From NCBI GenBank assembly GCA_963746825.1, contig CAVVCU010000005.1, positions 744,001-808,000 of the forward strand: a DNA stretch of 64,000 nt. The letters are read 5' to 3'. The notes under the pieces were generated by a model that searched no databases, had not been told where the DNA came from, and worked only from the letters and a program-made list of their open reading frames with translations. The position numbers and the translations under genes were made by a program. This document shows, piece by piece, positions 34,468-44,558 of this stretch (its first letter is position 1; each line of letters starts with the position of its first letter). This stretch comes from JACVRW01 sp963746825 (GTDB lineage: Bacteria; Actinomycetota; Thermoleophilia; Solirubrobacterales; Thermoleophilaceae).

Positions 34468-36068
34468 CCACCGGCACCCTCGAGGTCGGCGAGGTCGGCC
34501 CGCGGCGCCTCCGGCGGCAACGGCAGCGGCCGCTCCGGCGGGGACGTGGGCGGGTCGAGCCGCGTCGTCGCGGGCTCGCCGGGACGCGGGGGCTTCCCCA
34601 TATCGACGTCGGCCATCAGATCCGGCGGCTCGCTCTCGGGGACGACCGCCAGGCGCTCGCGCTCGACGTCTCTGCGCCGGGCCACCACGCGCCATCCGCA
34701 GCGCACGGGCTCACGCCCTCGCGCCGGCCTCGGGCCCTCGACGACGGCGATCTCGAAGGCCTCGGCGTCGCGGCGGCTCACGTAGAGCGCGACCGGCGCG
34801 TAGCTGGTGAGCATCACCTGATAGCCGTCGAGATCGACCAGCGCGGCGAAATCGGGGTCGAGTTTGACCTCGGCCCGCCCGTCGACCAGCTCGGCCTCGC
34901 CCATGTCCTCGAACATCGCTTCGGGCGCCTCGACGCAGTGAAGCCGCCGAAGCGTCCCGTCCGGGTGGCGCACCGCCGCCGCCTTGATGGCCGTCACCGT
35001 CAGCGAGCCGCTGATCATCACGTCGCCGACGAAGCGCGCCGCGCCGCCGCCGCCGAGGCCGTAGGCCACGAGCGCAGGCAGGCTCCCCCGCCCCAGCGCG
35101 GCCACTCCCACCCCCGATGTCGAGGAGCCGACCGCACCGACCCCCAGATCGCTCTGTCCCCACACGCCGAAGGACCGCGGCCCGACTCCGAGCACCCCCG
35201 CTGCGCCGGCGGTTGACTCGCCGCGCACGCCCACGCCCTGGGAGGCAGCGGCGGAGACTCCGAACGTGCGTCCGGCTGCCACGACACCCGGCCCGCTCGC
35301 GGACGCCGCGTCGAGGCCCGCGCCCGACTGTGAGCGCGCACCCACACCCGGGTGCTCCCGGCCGAAGCCGACCACTCCCCAGCCGCCGGTCGACTCGCCG
35401 CGAACGCCGTCGCCGGAACCCTGAGTGGTCCCGTAGATCGCCCAGCCCGACTGCGCCTCCCCCATGACCCCGCACTGGGGAGCCTTGCCCGAGACACCGA
35501 TCGAGCCGCCCGACGCCTGGACCCCCGTGCTGTCGCGAGACCGCGCGACGACGCCCGGCGCGGTGTCCGAGCGCGCGTCGACGCCCGGCCCCGAGGTGGA
35601 TGCGGCAAGGGCCCCGGTTCCGGTCGCGGAGCTCGCGGACACGCCCGGACCCGCCTCGGCCCGGCCGATCACCCCGGCGCTGCCGTTGTCCTGGCCGAGC
35701 TGGTCGATCACATCACCAACCACTCCGATCCCCGCAGCGCCGACCGAGAAGCCGTTCACACCGACCCCTCCCTGACCCACCACGCCCGTCGACCCGTGTC
35801 CTCGCACGCCGATCGACGGCGCGTCGCCCATCACGGCGCCGAAGATCCCGCCGCTCGAGCGACCCCATATCCCCGGCCGAAGGCCGGTCAGGTTCTCGCC
35901 CTTCACCCCAATGCCCGGGCCCGCCAGCCCGCTCACGGCCGCGCCGCTCGAGCCGGCGCCGACCTGCACCTTGAGCGTCGACGCCGGCGTATTGACCGTC
36001 GCCTGAACCACCGTCTCGGCGCTGCCGAAGTTGGGTTGCCCTACACGGACGGGATCGCCGTTTGCCAC
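34464..36068 (-). CDS. Large Gly/Ala/Ser/Val repeat protein with conserved C-terminal domain
   Basis: A 534-residue protein. After a conserved head (MANGDPVRVGQPNFGSAETV), about 270 residues repeat a short GVxGxG-like unit with changing inserts: PGIGVKGENL, PSIGVRGHGS, VGVNGFSVGA, GVGVRGESTA, FGVWGQSDLG. Then comes a compact domain: MISGSLTVTAIKAAAVRHPD, EAPEAMFEDMGEAELVDGRA, LDPDFAALVDLDGYQVMLTS and GWRVVARRRDVERERL. The layout resembles a beta-solenoid or triple-stranded fibre capped by a knob, as in some surface and phage-fibre-like proteins. There is no signal peptide. The tail is Pro-rich (PERPLPLPPEAP). Function unknown; GTG start. Confidence 0.72.
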   Translation of the reverse strand: MANGDPVRVGQPNFGSAETVVQATVNTPASTLKVQVGAGSSGAAVSGLAGPGIGVKGENLTGLRPGIWGRSSGGIFGAVMGDAPSIGVRGHGSTGVVGQGGVGVNGFSVGAAGIGVVGDVIDQLGQDNGSAGVIGRAEAGPGVSASSATGTGALAASTSGPGVDARSDTAPGVVARSRDSTGVQASGGSIGVSGKAPQCGVMGEAQSGWAIYGTTQGSGDGVRGESTGGWGVVGFGREHPGVGARSQSGAGLDAASASGPGVVAAGRTFGVSAAASQGVGVRGESTAGAAGVLGVGPRSFGVWGQSDLGVGAVGSSTSGVGVAALGRGSLPALVAYGLGGGGAARFVGDVMISGSLTVTAIKAAAVRHPDGTLRRLHCVEAPEAMFEDMGEAELVDGRAEVKLDPDFAALVDLDGYQVMLTSYAPVALYVSRRDAEAFEIAVVEGPRPARGREPVRCGWRVVARRRDVERERLAVVPESEPPDLMADVDMGKPPRPGEPATTRLDPPTSPPERPLPLPPEAPRADLADLEGAGG

Positions 36069-36134
36069 GTGAGCCTCCTGTTTGGGTGCGGCGCGACCCT
36101 ACCCCTCGGCGGTGGTCCGCGTAGGGTCCGCACC

Positions 36135-37052
36135 GTGACGGGCCCGTTGAGCGAAAAGGTGGCCTTGGTGGCGGGCGCGACCCGAGGAGCCGGCCGCGGC
36201 ACCGCAGTGGCCCTGGGCGAGGCTGGGGCCACCGTCTACTGCACCGGCCGCAGCACCGCGCAGAGGCGCTCGGAGTACGACCGCCCCGAGACCATCGAGC
36301 AGACCGCGGAGCAGGTGAGCGCCGCGGGCGGGACCGGCATCGCCGTCCCGGTTGACCACCTGGAAGCCGGCCAGGTGGAGGACTTGGTAACGCGCATCGA
36401 CGCCGAACAGGGGCGACTCGATGTCCTGGTCAACGACATCTGGGGCGGGGAGCGGCTGTTCGAGTGGGACACGCCGCTGTGGGAGCACGACCTCGAGAAG
36501 GGCCTGCGCATGCTGCGCCTGGCCATCGACACCCACCTGATCACCAGCCATTTCGCGCTGCCCCTGTTGATTCGCAGGCCGGGCGGCCTGGTGGTGGAGA
36601 TGACCGACGGCACGCGCGAGTACAACGCCGAGAACTACCGCGTGTCGGCCTTCTACGACCTGGCGAAGACGGCGGTGATCCGGCTCGCCTTCGCCCAGAG
36701 CAAGGAGCTGGCGGCGCATGGCTGCGGCGCCGTGGCCCTGACCCCGGGCTGGATGCGCTCGGAGATGATGCTCGAGAACTACGGCGTCACCGAGGCCAAC
36801 TGGCGCGACGGCGCGGCCGTCAACCCGCACTTCGCCGCCATCTCAGAGAGCCCGCGGTTCGTGGGCCGGGCGGTGGCCGCCCTCGCAGCGGACCCGGACC
36901 GGAGCAGCCGCAACGGCGGCTCCTTCTCCTCCGGCGGGCTCGCCCGGGAGTACGGCTTCACCGATCTCGACGGGTCGCAGCCCGACTGCTGGCGCTACAT
37001 GGTCGAGGTGCAGGACCCAGGCCGGCCCGCGGACCCGGCCGGCTACCGCTGA
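36135..37052 (+). CDS. SDR-family oxidoreductase
   Basis: A 305-residue short-chain dehydrogenase/reductase. The cofactor loop is VALVAGATRGAGRGTAVALG, with CTGRST after strand 2, a modified NNAG position (VNDIWGGE) and the catalytic Tyr-Lys in FYDLAKTAVIRLAF, where Tyr is followed by Asp-Leu-Ala-Lys (YxxxK). It is longer than a classical SDR (about 250) because of a C-terminal extension ending CWRYMVEVQDPGRPADPAG. This SDR type is common in actinobacteria; the substrate is unknown. GTG start. It overlaps the convergent methyltransferase by 10 bases. Confidence 0.87.
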   Translation: MTGPLSEKVALVAGATRGAGRGTAVALGEAGATVYCTGRSTAQRRSEYDRPETIEQTAEQVSAAGGTGIAVPVDHLEAGQVEDLVTRIDAEQGRLDVLVNDIWGGERLFEWDTPLWEHDLEKGLRMLRLAIDTHLITSHFALPLLIRRPGGLVVEMTDGTREYNAENYRVSAFYDLAKTAVIRLAFAQSKELAAHGCGAVALTPGWMRSEMMLENYGVTEANWRDGAAVNPHFAAISESPRFVGRAVAALAADPDRSSRNGGSFSSGGLAREYGFTDLDGSQPDCWRYMVEVQDPGRPADPAGYR

Positions 37053-37648
37053 GCGAAGCGCAGCCGGTGGATCTGGACCACGCCGCGCTCGCTTGTCTCG
37101 AGCGGCCAGCGGCGCTCGGCCTCCTCGACGAAGGCGGCGGCCGACGTGCGGCCCGGGTCGGCGATCAGGGCCTCGGGAGCAAGCCGAGGCAGGAGCGACA
37201 GCAGCAGGGTCACGCCGGAGCGCTCGTAGAGCACATCGGCCGCGACCACGAGGTCGAAGGGCGCGCGCTCGACCAGTGCCTCCGGCTGCTTCCAGTCGAC
37301 CGTCGCCGTCTCGATCTGCGCCCCGTTGGCGGCGGCGTTGCGCTCCGCGAGCTCCAGCGCTTCGGGGGCAGAATCGGTGGCCAGCACCCGGGCGCCGGCC
37401 CGGGCGGCGGCGATGCTCGGTACCGCGAGCCCGCAGCCCAGCTCGACCACGCTCCGCCCGGCGAGGGCCATGCCGTCGAGCTCGCTCGCCAGCGCCACCC
37501 CGCTGCGCCAGAGAACCGACCAGTAGGGCGCGATCGGCGCCCACTCGACCGCCCCCGCATCCGGCAGCTCGGCCGCGTCCTCGGGCTGCCACACGGTGAG
37601 GTCACCGCTGGGCAGCTCGATCGACCGGCTGACGAGCGCCTCGGACAC
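37043..37648 (-). CDS. Class I methyltransferase of the lysine-methyltransferase (METTL21/Methyltransf_16) type
   Basis: A 201-residue protein. Features are VEWAPIAPYWSVLWRSGVAL, motif I RSVVELGCGLAVPSIAAARA, ATDSAPEALELAERNAAANG and the post-motif FDLVVAADVLYERSGVTLLL. The combination of W-P-I-A-PYW and D-V-L-Y-E is typical of small protein-lysine methyltransferases and related nicotinamide methyltransferase-like proteins. GTG start at 37648 chosen because homology begins close to it. It is divergent from the alpha/beta hydrolase (54 bases). Confidence 0.8.
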   Translation of the reverse strand: MSEALVSRSIELPSGDLTVWQPEDAAELPDAGAVEWAPIAPYWSVLWRSGVALASELDGMALAGRSVVELGCGLAVPSIAAARAGARVLATDSAPEALELAERNAAANGAQIETATVDWKQPEALVERAPFDLVVAADVLYERSGVTLLLSLLPRLAPEALIADPGRTSAAAFVEEAERRWPLETSERGVVQIHRLRFAQR

Positions 37649-37702
37649 CGGGCGACTGTACGCGTCGGCCTCCGCCCGCCGCCCGACTAACCTTGGGACG
37701 CG

Positions 37703-38660
37703 ATGACCGCCGCCGGCACCCAGAGCCCGCCGCCCGCACCCCGCCGGCTGGGACCGCAGGAGGTGGCACTCGAGGAGATCGAGCTCCACGGCCACCGGGT
37801 GGCCTACCGGCGCGCCGGCTCGGGCCCCGCGATCGTGCTGGTGCACGGCATCACGTCCACCTCGGCCACGTGGGATCGGGTGATGCCCTACCTGGCCACG
37901 CGCTTCACGGTGATCGCCCCGGATCTGATCGGCCACGGCGAGTCGGCCAAGCCCCGCGGCGACTACTCGCTGGGCGCGTACGCCAGCGGGATCCGCGACC
38001 TGATGGTGGCCCTCGGGCCACGAGAGCGCGACCTTCGTCGGCCACTCGCTCGGCGGCGGCGTGGTGATGCAGCTGTCCTACCAGTTCCCCGAGCGCTGCG
38101 AGCGCATGGTGCTCGTCGACAGCGGCGGCCTGGGCCGAGAGCTCAACCTGCTGCTGCGCGCCGCCACCCTGCCTTTCTCCGAGGTGGTGCTGCCGCTCCT
38201 GGCCAGCACCAGGCTGCTCGACGCCGGGCGCTCGGCCAGCCGCTTGGTCGGGCGCCTCGGGCTGCACGCCGGCACCGACATGGCCGAGCTCGCGCGCGGC
38301 CACGCCTCGCTCGAGGATCCGGAGGCGAGGGCCGCCTTCGTGCACACGCTGCGCACGATCGTAGACCCGATGGGCCAGCGGGTGAGCGCCAACGACCGCC
38401 TCTACCTGGCCGAGAACATCCCGTTCATGCTCGTGTGGGGCGAGCGCGACTCGATCATCCCGATCGAGCACGCCCGCGCGGCGCACGAGCTCGTGCCGTC
38501 AAGCCGCTTGGAGGTGTTCGAGGAGGCGGGGCACTTCCCCCATCTCGACGAGCCCCAGCGCTTTCTGGACGTCGTGATCGACTTCATCGAGACGACCGAG
38601 CCGGCCGATCTGGACCCCGAGGACTGGCGCGACCTGCTGAAGGCCGGGCGGCCCGCGTAG
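37703..38660 (+). CDS. Alpha/beta hydrolase (Ser nucleophile), frameshifted near 38019
   Basis: An alpha/beta-fold hydrolase of about 318 residues after repair. The oxyanion hole region is AIVLVHGITSTSATWD, followed by VIAPDLIGHGESAKPRGDYS. The first frame then reads ALGPRERDLRR; removing one C near 38019 restores ALGHESATFVGHSLGGGVVM, the Ser nucleophile elbow. The second frame carries FMLVWGERDSIIPIEHARAA (catalytic Asp) and FEEAGHFPHLDEPQRFLDVV (catalytic His). It resembles epoxide hydrolase/haloperoxidase-like esterases; substrate unknown. A single-base sequencing error is likely, because both halves keep all catalytic residues. Confidence 0.8.
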
Positions 38661-38664
38661 AGCG

Positions 38665-38838
38665 CTAGTCGTCGGACGACATCGCGGAGCGGCCCGCGGC
38701 CAGTCCGGCGATCAGCACCGCGAGCACGGTCGCCGCGGCGCCGAGCTTCCCCTTGCTCTGACCCATCTTGTACTTGGCAAACCGGCTCGCGATCTGCCAC
38801 GCGACCCATCCCAACACTGTGTAGGCCTTGAACGGCAT
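38665..38838 (-). CDS. 57-residue single-pass membrane protein after argG
   Basis: A small frame: MPFKAYTVLGWVAWQIASRF, then KYKMGQSKGKLGAAATVLAV and LIAGLAAGRSAMSSDD. One hydrophobic segment (~34-49, AAATVLAVLIAGLAAG) would span the membrane, preceded by Lys-rich residues. It begins 2 bases after the argG stop with an AAGAG upstream, so it is probably co-translated with argG. It ends 4 bases from the convergent hydrolase. I recognise no characterised family; the codon pattern and tight spacing support a real gene. Confidence 0.6.
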   Translation of the reverse strand: MPFKAYTVLGWVAWQIASRFAKYKMGQSKGKLGAAATVLAVLIAGLAAGRSAMSSDD

Positions 38839-38840
38839 AG

Positions 38841-40109
38841 CTAGCTCTTACCCCGGCGGCGCACGTTGTAAGCCGTCCGCGAGCCGAGCGTCCAGAGCTC
38901 GATGAAGCCCGGGCTGGCCTGCTGGGAGAACAGGCCTCCCGACTCCCCGAAGCCGGCCAGATCCGGGTCGTAGAGCGAGTTCTCCGAGCGCCGGGACACC
39001 GGGCGGCAGCTGCCCTTGTAGAGGCGCATGGTGATCTCGCCCGTCACCTGCTCGTTGACCGCGTCCATGAAGGCGTTGAGGTCGGAGAGCAGCGGCTCGT
39101 ACCAGAGCCCGGCGTACACCAGGTAGGCCCAGTGGCTGTCGAGCTGGGGCTTGAAGGTGTTCTGGTGGATCGTGCCCACCAGCTTCTCAAGCTCCTTGTG
39201 CGCCGTGAGGATGAGCTCGGCGGCGGGCACCTCGTACAGGTCGCGCACCTTGAGGCCGACGATGCGGTCCTCGATGTGGTCGACGATCCCGATCCCGTGG
39301 CGAGCGCCGATCTCCCCGGCGCGCTCGAGCAGGTCGACCAGGCCGAGCCGCTCGCCGCCGAGGGCCACCGGAACCCCGCGCTCGAACTCGACGGTCACGT
39401 CCTCGGCCTCGTCGGGCGCCTCCTCGGGACGGGTCACGAGCTGAAACACGTCGTCGCGGGGCGGCTCGTCCATGTCCTCGATCGGCCCACCCTCCGAGGA
39501 ACGCCCCCAGAGGTTGTCGTCGATCGAGTAGGGCGGCGCCTCGGTACCGCCCTTCACGGGGATCCCGTGCTCGCGCGCGTAGGCGATCTCCTCCTCGCGG
39601 CCCATCTGCCAGCCCCGCACCGGAGCGATGATCTTCATGTCGGGGTCGAGGGCCACCACCGTGCCCTCGATGCGCACCTGATCGTTGCCCTTGCCGGTGC
39701 AGCCGTGGGCAACGGTGTCGCAGCCGGTCTCGCGCGCGTACTGCACCGCCAGCTTGGCGATCAGCGGCCGCCCGAGCGCGGTGAAGAGCGGATAGCCGCC
39801 GCCGTAGAGCGCATTGGCCTTGATGGCCGGCAGCACGTAGTCGCGGGCGAACTCCTCGCGCGCGTCGACCACGTGGCAGTCGAGTGCGCCCAGGTGCAGG
39901 GCCTTGCCGCGGATCACCTCGTAGTCCTCGTCGGGCTGGCCCAGGTTGACGGTCAGGGCCACCACCTCGGCCTCGTACTCGTCCTGGATCCACTTGAGCA
40001 TGACGCTCGTGTCGAGACCCCCCGAGTAGAGCAACAGCACGCGTCCGACGTCGGCCGGATCGGCCTCGTAGGAGGCGGTTCGGATGAGGGTGTGGCGCGG
40101 CTCGCTCAC
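38841..40109 (-). CDS. argG: Argininosuccinate synthase
   Basis: A 422-residue enzyme that joins citrulline and aspartate with ATP in arginine biosynthesis. The PP-loop is VLLLYSGGLDTSVMLKWI; other family segments are HGCTGKGNDQVRIE, PYSIDDNLWGRSSEGGPIED and the citrulline/aspartate region LYKGSCRPVSRRSENSLYDP. The N-terminal 24 residues before the PP-loop are longer than in many homologues, and the internal EEAPDEAEDVTVEFERG is acidic. GTG start. It lies downstream of argCJBD on the same strand but is separated by an opposite-strand GGDEF gene, so it needs its own promoter in 40110-40165. argF, argR and argH are not in the window. Confidence 0.97.
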   Translation of the reverse strand: MSEPRHTLIRTASYEADPADVGRVLLLYSGGLDTSVMLKWIQDEYEAEVVALTVNLGQPDEDYEVIRGKALHLGALDCHVVDAREEFARDYVLPAIKANALYGGGYPLFTALGRPLIAKLAVQYARETGCDTVAHGCTGKGNDQVRIEGTVVALDPDMKIIAPVRGWQMGREEEIAYAREHGIPVKGGTEAPPYSIDDNLWGRSSEGGPIEDMDEPPRDDVFQLVTRPEEAPDEAEDVTVEFERGVPVALGGERLGLVDLLERAGEIGARHGIGIVDHIEDRIVGLKVRDLYEVPAAELILTAHKELEKLVGTIHQNTFKPQLDSHWAYLVYAGLWYEPLLSDLNAFMDAVNEQVTGEITMRLYKGSCRPVSRRSENSLYDPDLAGFGESGGLFSQQASPGFIELWTLGSRTAYNVRRRGKS

Positions 40110-40165
40110 GGGGCGGAGAAGCTAACAGCCGTCATCGTTTCTAAAGGCCGCGCTCCGGAAATCCG

Positions 40166-41376
40166 ATGCTCTCAGTGGTGAACCCGGTTCGCAGCGACAG
40201 CCTTGCCGAGGCGCAGCTCCACGCGCTGGTGAGGGTCGCGGCCGGTGTGGCGGGCGCCCACCGCCTGGACGACGTCCTGGAGCTCGCCGCCGAGAGCGCG
40301 CTGGCCGCGATCGACGCGGCGACCCTGTCGATCGGCCGCTGGGAGGCGGGAGTTCTGGTCACGCTCATCAACGTCGGCGAGCTGACCGCCGGCGAGAAGC
40401 GTTTTCCGCGCGACGAGCGCTACCCGCTCTCGGAGTTCCCCACCACCCTGAGTGTCTTGGCCGGCGGAGGCTGGATGATCGCCGCTATCGACGACCCGGC
40501 CACCGATCCTGCCCACCGGGAGCTGCTGCGGAAGGTGGAGAAGGAGACGAGCCTCACCGTCCCCATCGTCTTCGAAGGCAGGACGTGGGGAGAGTTCTGG
40601 GTGGCCTCCCGCATCGGCGCGCGGCGCCTGGTGGAGGCCGATTCGGTCTTCATCCGCGCCGTCGCCGATCAGATCGCTGCCGCCATTGGCCGAGCGGAGC
40701 TCTTCGCGCAGGTGGAAGCGCTGGCCTACACCGACCCCCTGACCGGGCTGGCCAACCGCCGCGTCCTCGAGGACGCGCTCGAGAAGGCCTGCGACGAGTC
40801 CTCGGGCGCGGGGTCACCCGCCCTCTTCCTCTGCGACATCGATGGCCTCAAGGCGATCAACGACAGCTACGGACACGACGCCGGCGACCGGGTGATTCAG
40901 CGGGTGGCCGCCGCGCTGCGCGCCGCCACCGCAGGCCATCCCGACGCGGTGCCGAGCCGGATGGGCGGGGACGAGTTCTGCGTGCTGCTGCCCACCGGGA
41001 ACGCCGACGACGCTCTCACGATGTGCCGGGAAGTGGCCGCGCGCCTGGAGGCAGACGAGCAGGGCCCGGTCGCGATCTCCTGCGGGATCGGCGCCCTGGG
41101 GCCCGAGTTCGACCGGCCGGCCGCGCTGCTGCGCGGCGCCGACGCGGCGCAGTACAGGGCCAAGCGGGCCCGTGCCGATGCGCCGGTCGAGGTGGCCGAG
41201 GCCGAGGACACCGACGGGCTCGGCGTGCCGGAGGGCGACCGCGCGTACCGCAGCCCCTCGCGGGCGCGCCGGGAACTGGCCGACGAGCTGCTCGAGATCA
41301 TCACCACCCGCAACGGCACCGGCGCCGAGGACCTGCTGGCCCGGATGCGGCGCCGGCTCGAGGGCGAAACCGGCGA

Positions 41377-41380
<4 letters not shown>
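40166..41380 (+). CDS. GAF-GGDEF protein, probable diguanylate cyclase
   Basis: A 404-residue cytosolic signalling protein. Residues ~15-175 are a GAF-like sensor (LDDVLELAAESALAAIDAAT, LTVPIVFEGRTWGEFWVASR). Residues ~185-345 form a GGDEF domain (YTDPLTGLANRRVLEDALEK; active-site MGGDEFCVLLPTG), with the catalytic motif slightly altered at the first position only (M-GGDEF). It should make cyclic di-GMP from GTP in response to a GAF ligand. No I-site RxxD is obvious just before the motif. It is inserted in the opposite orientation between argD and argG; its last 4 bases overlap argD. Confidence 0.88.
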
Positions 41381-42469
<1,089 letters not shown>

Positions 42470-42501
42470 CACCGCGCCCGCCTCCAGCTCCTGAAGCTCG
42501 G

Positions 42502-43344
42502 CTAGGGCCACAGCTTGGTCCCGATGCCCTCGTTGGTGAACAGCTCGAGCAGCAGCGAGTGGGGCTGGCGGCCGTCGACGATGTGCGCGTTGCCCACCCC
42601 GGATTCGAGCGCGTGGATGCAGGCCTCGAGCTTGGGGAGCATGCCCCCGCCCACGCTGCCGAGGCGCTCGCGAACCTCGGCGGCGGTGGCCTCGGAGATG
42701 CGGGTGGCCGGATCGGCGGGGTCGGCGCGCCAGCCCTCGACGTCGGTGAGGAACACGATCTTGAACGCCCCGAGCGCCTCGGCCACCGCGGCCGCCGCGG
42801 CATCGGCGTTGACGTTGTAGGAGTGGCCTTCGGTGTCCGCCCCCACCGAGGCGATCACCGGTATGTAGTCGGCGGCGATGTGCAGCAGCACGCTCGCGTC
42901 CACGCGCTCGATCTGGCCCACGAAGCCGATGTCGGTGTCGTCGGCGGCCAGCTGCTTGCGGACGGTGAACAGCAGGCCGTCGTCGCCGCACAGCCCCACC
43001 GCGGGCTGCCCGTGGCGGTTGAGGCGCAGCACGATGTCCTTGTTCTGCTTGCCCACCAGCACCATCTTGGCCACCTCGACGGTGGCCTCGTCGGACACGC
43101 GAAGGCCGTCGACGAACTTCACCTCCATGCCCAGGCGCTCCATGTAGCGCGTGATGTCCGGCCCGCCCCCGTGCACCACCACCGGGTTCATGCCCACGTA
43201 CTTGAGGAGCACCACGTCGCGCGCGAAGTCCTCCTTGAGGGCGGGGTCGGTCATCGCCGCGCCCCCGTACTTGATCACCACGGTCCGCCCGTGGAACTCG
43301 CGGATGTAGGGCAGCGCCTCGAGGAGGGTGGCTACGTCTCTCAT
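42502..43344 (-). CDS. argB: N-acetylglutamate kinase
   Basis: A 280-residue amino-acid-kinase-fold enzyme that phosphorylates N-acetylglutamate with ATP, the committed arginine step. Conserved parts are REFHGRTVVIKYGGAAMTDP, VVLLKYVGMNPVVVHGGGPD, YNVNADAAAAAVAEALGAFK, FLTDVEGWRADP and GSVGGGMLPKLEACIHALES. The last includes the catalytic/arginine-site Lys region, so feedback inhibition by arginine is plausible, although the N-terminal helix is short. The ATG at 43344 overlaps the argJ stop (ATGA). Confidence 0.97.
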   Translation of the reverse strand: MRDVATLLEALPYIREFHGRTVVIKYGGAAMTDPALKEDFARDVVLLKYVGMNPVVVHGGGPDITRYMERLGMEVKFVDGLRVSDEATVEVAKMVLVGKQNKDIVLRLNRHGQPAVGLCGDDGLLFTVRKQLAADDTDIGFVGQIERVDASVLLHIAADYIPVIASVGADTEGHSYNVNADAAAAAVAEALGAFKIVFLTDVEGWRADPADPATRISEATAAEVRERLGSVGGGMLPKLEACIHALESGVGNAHIVDGRQPHSLLLELFTNEGIGTKLWP

Positions 43345-44558
43345 GTGCTGTAGGCGCTGTTGAAGTGCGCGTATTCGGGGCTCAGGTCGCTGAAGAAGAC
43401 CTCGGTCTCGCCGCCCTCGCCGGGCATGGTGAGCGTGTACTCGACCTCGGGCCCGCTGACCAGCTCGGCCGGCGCATCCGCCACCACGTCGCCCGCCGAC
43501 ACCACGAGGTGCCCCTCGATCTGGAGGTCGGCCACGAACGGCTCGCCCGCCGGCCAGGCCGCCCCCGCGGCCTGCAGCAGGCGGCCGAAGTTGGGGTCGG
43601 CCCCGTGCAGCGCGGTCTTGACCAGCGGCGAGTTGGCGATCGAGCGCGCCACCGGCTCCACGGCATCGGGCCGGCCGTTGACCACGATGCGGCCCACGCG
43701 CTTGGCGCCCTCGCCGTCGGCCACCATGCGCACCGCGAGCTGGCGCAGCGTCGCGTCGAGCGCCTCGCCGAGTCGCAGCTCGTCGTCGCTCTCCGGCTCC
43801 ACCGCCAGGCCGGACGCGCCGTTGGCCATGGCCACGACCGTGTCGCTGGTGGAGAGCTGCCCGTCGACCGAGATGCGGTCGAAGGAGCGCTTCACGCACA
43901 CGCCGGTGAGCAGCTCGATCGTCTCGGGCGCGAGCTCCGCGTCGGTCTGCACGAAGCAGAACATCGTGGCGAAGCGGGGCTGGATCATGCTCGCGCCCTT
44001 GGCCTGGGCCGACAGGCGCACCGGACCACCCGAGAGCTCGACCTCCAGGCACACCCGCTTGGCCGCGCTGTCGGTGGTGAGGATCGAGTCGGAGAAGGTC
44101 TCCGCGTCGCCGCCGAGCTGCGCGCAGGCCGCGCGAATGCCCTCGAGCACCGTGGCGCGCGGCAGCTCGACGCCGATCATGCCGGTCGAGGCGACGCCCA
44201 CGAGGGGAGCGTCGAGGCCCAGCTCCTGGGCGGCCGCCGCCTGCATGGCCACCGCCGTCTCGAGGCCGCGCCGGCCGTCGCCCACGTTGGAGCAGCCGGA
44301 GTTCACGGCCAGGGCGCGGAGCCGGCCGAGCTCGGCCTCGCGAGTGACCGTCACGGGCGCGCCCACGCGGGCGTTGGTGGTGAAGCGAGCCGCGGACACC
44401 GTGTCCTCGGCGTCGGACACGAGCACGCCGACATCGAGCCCCTTCGGCTTGATCCCCGCGGCCACGCCCGCCGCGCGAAAGCCGGCGGGAAGAGCGTGGG
44501 GCTCGAGCTCGCGGGCGTGCCTCGGCGCCTCGACCCAGCGCGAGCCGAAGAAGCTCAT
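43341..44558 (-). CDS. argJ: Bifunctional ornithine acetyltransferase / N-acetylglutamate synthase
   Basis: A 405-residue autoprocessing enzyme that recycles the acetyl group from N-acetylornithine to glutamate. Family marks are AAGIKPKGLDVGVLVSD, the oxyanion region VASTGMIGVELPR, and the self-cleavage region PRFATMFCFVQTDAEL, where Thr of ATM becomes the nucleophile of the beta chain. GDPN-type segment ALHGADPNFGRLLQAAG and C-terminal FFSDLSPEYAHFNSAYST are also typical. Whether it is mono- or bifunctional cannot be told from sequence; no argA is visible. The ATG at 44558 overlaps the argC stop (ATGA). Confidence 0.96.
   Translation of the reverse strand: MSFFGSRWVEAPRHARELEPHALPAGFRAAGVAAGIKPKGLDVGVLVSDAEDTVSAARFTTNARVGAPVTVTREAELGRLRALAVNSGCSNVGDGRRGLETAVAMQAAAAQELGLDAPLVGVASTGMIGVELPRATVLEGIRAACAQLGGDAETFSDSILTTDSAAKRVCLEVELSGGPVRLSAQAKGASMIQPRFATMFCFVQTDAELAPETIELLTGVCVKRSFDRISVDGQLSTSDTVVAMANGASGLAVEPESDDELRLGEALDATLRQLAVRMVADGEGAKRVGRIVVNGRPDAVEPVARSIANSPLVKTALHGADPNFGRLLQAAGAAWPAGEPFVADLQIEGHLVVSAGDVVADAPAELVSGPEVEYTLTMPGEGGETEVFFSDLSPEYAHFNSAYST

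Noticed and set aside
34464..36068. The repeat protein as evidence of a prophage
   Set aside because: No integrase, capsid, portal, terminase or lysis gene is nearby, and flanking genes are ordinary metabolic genes.
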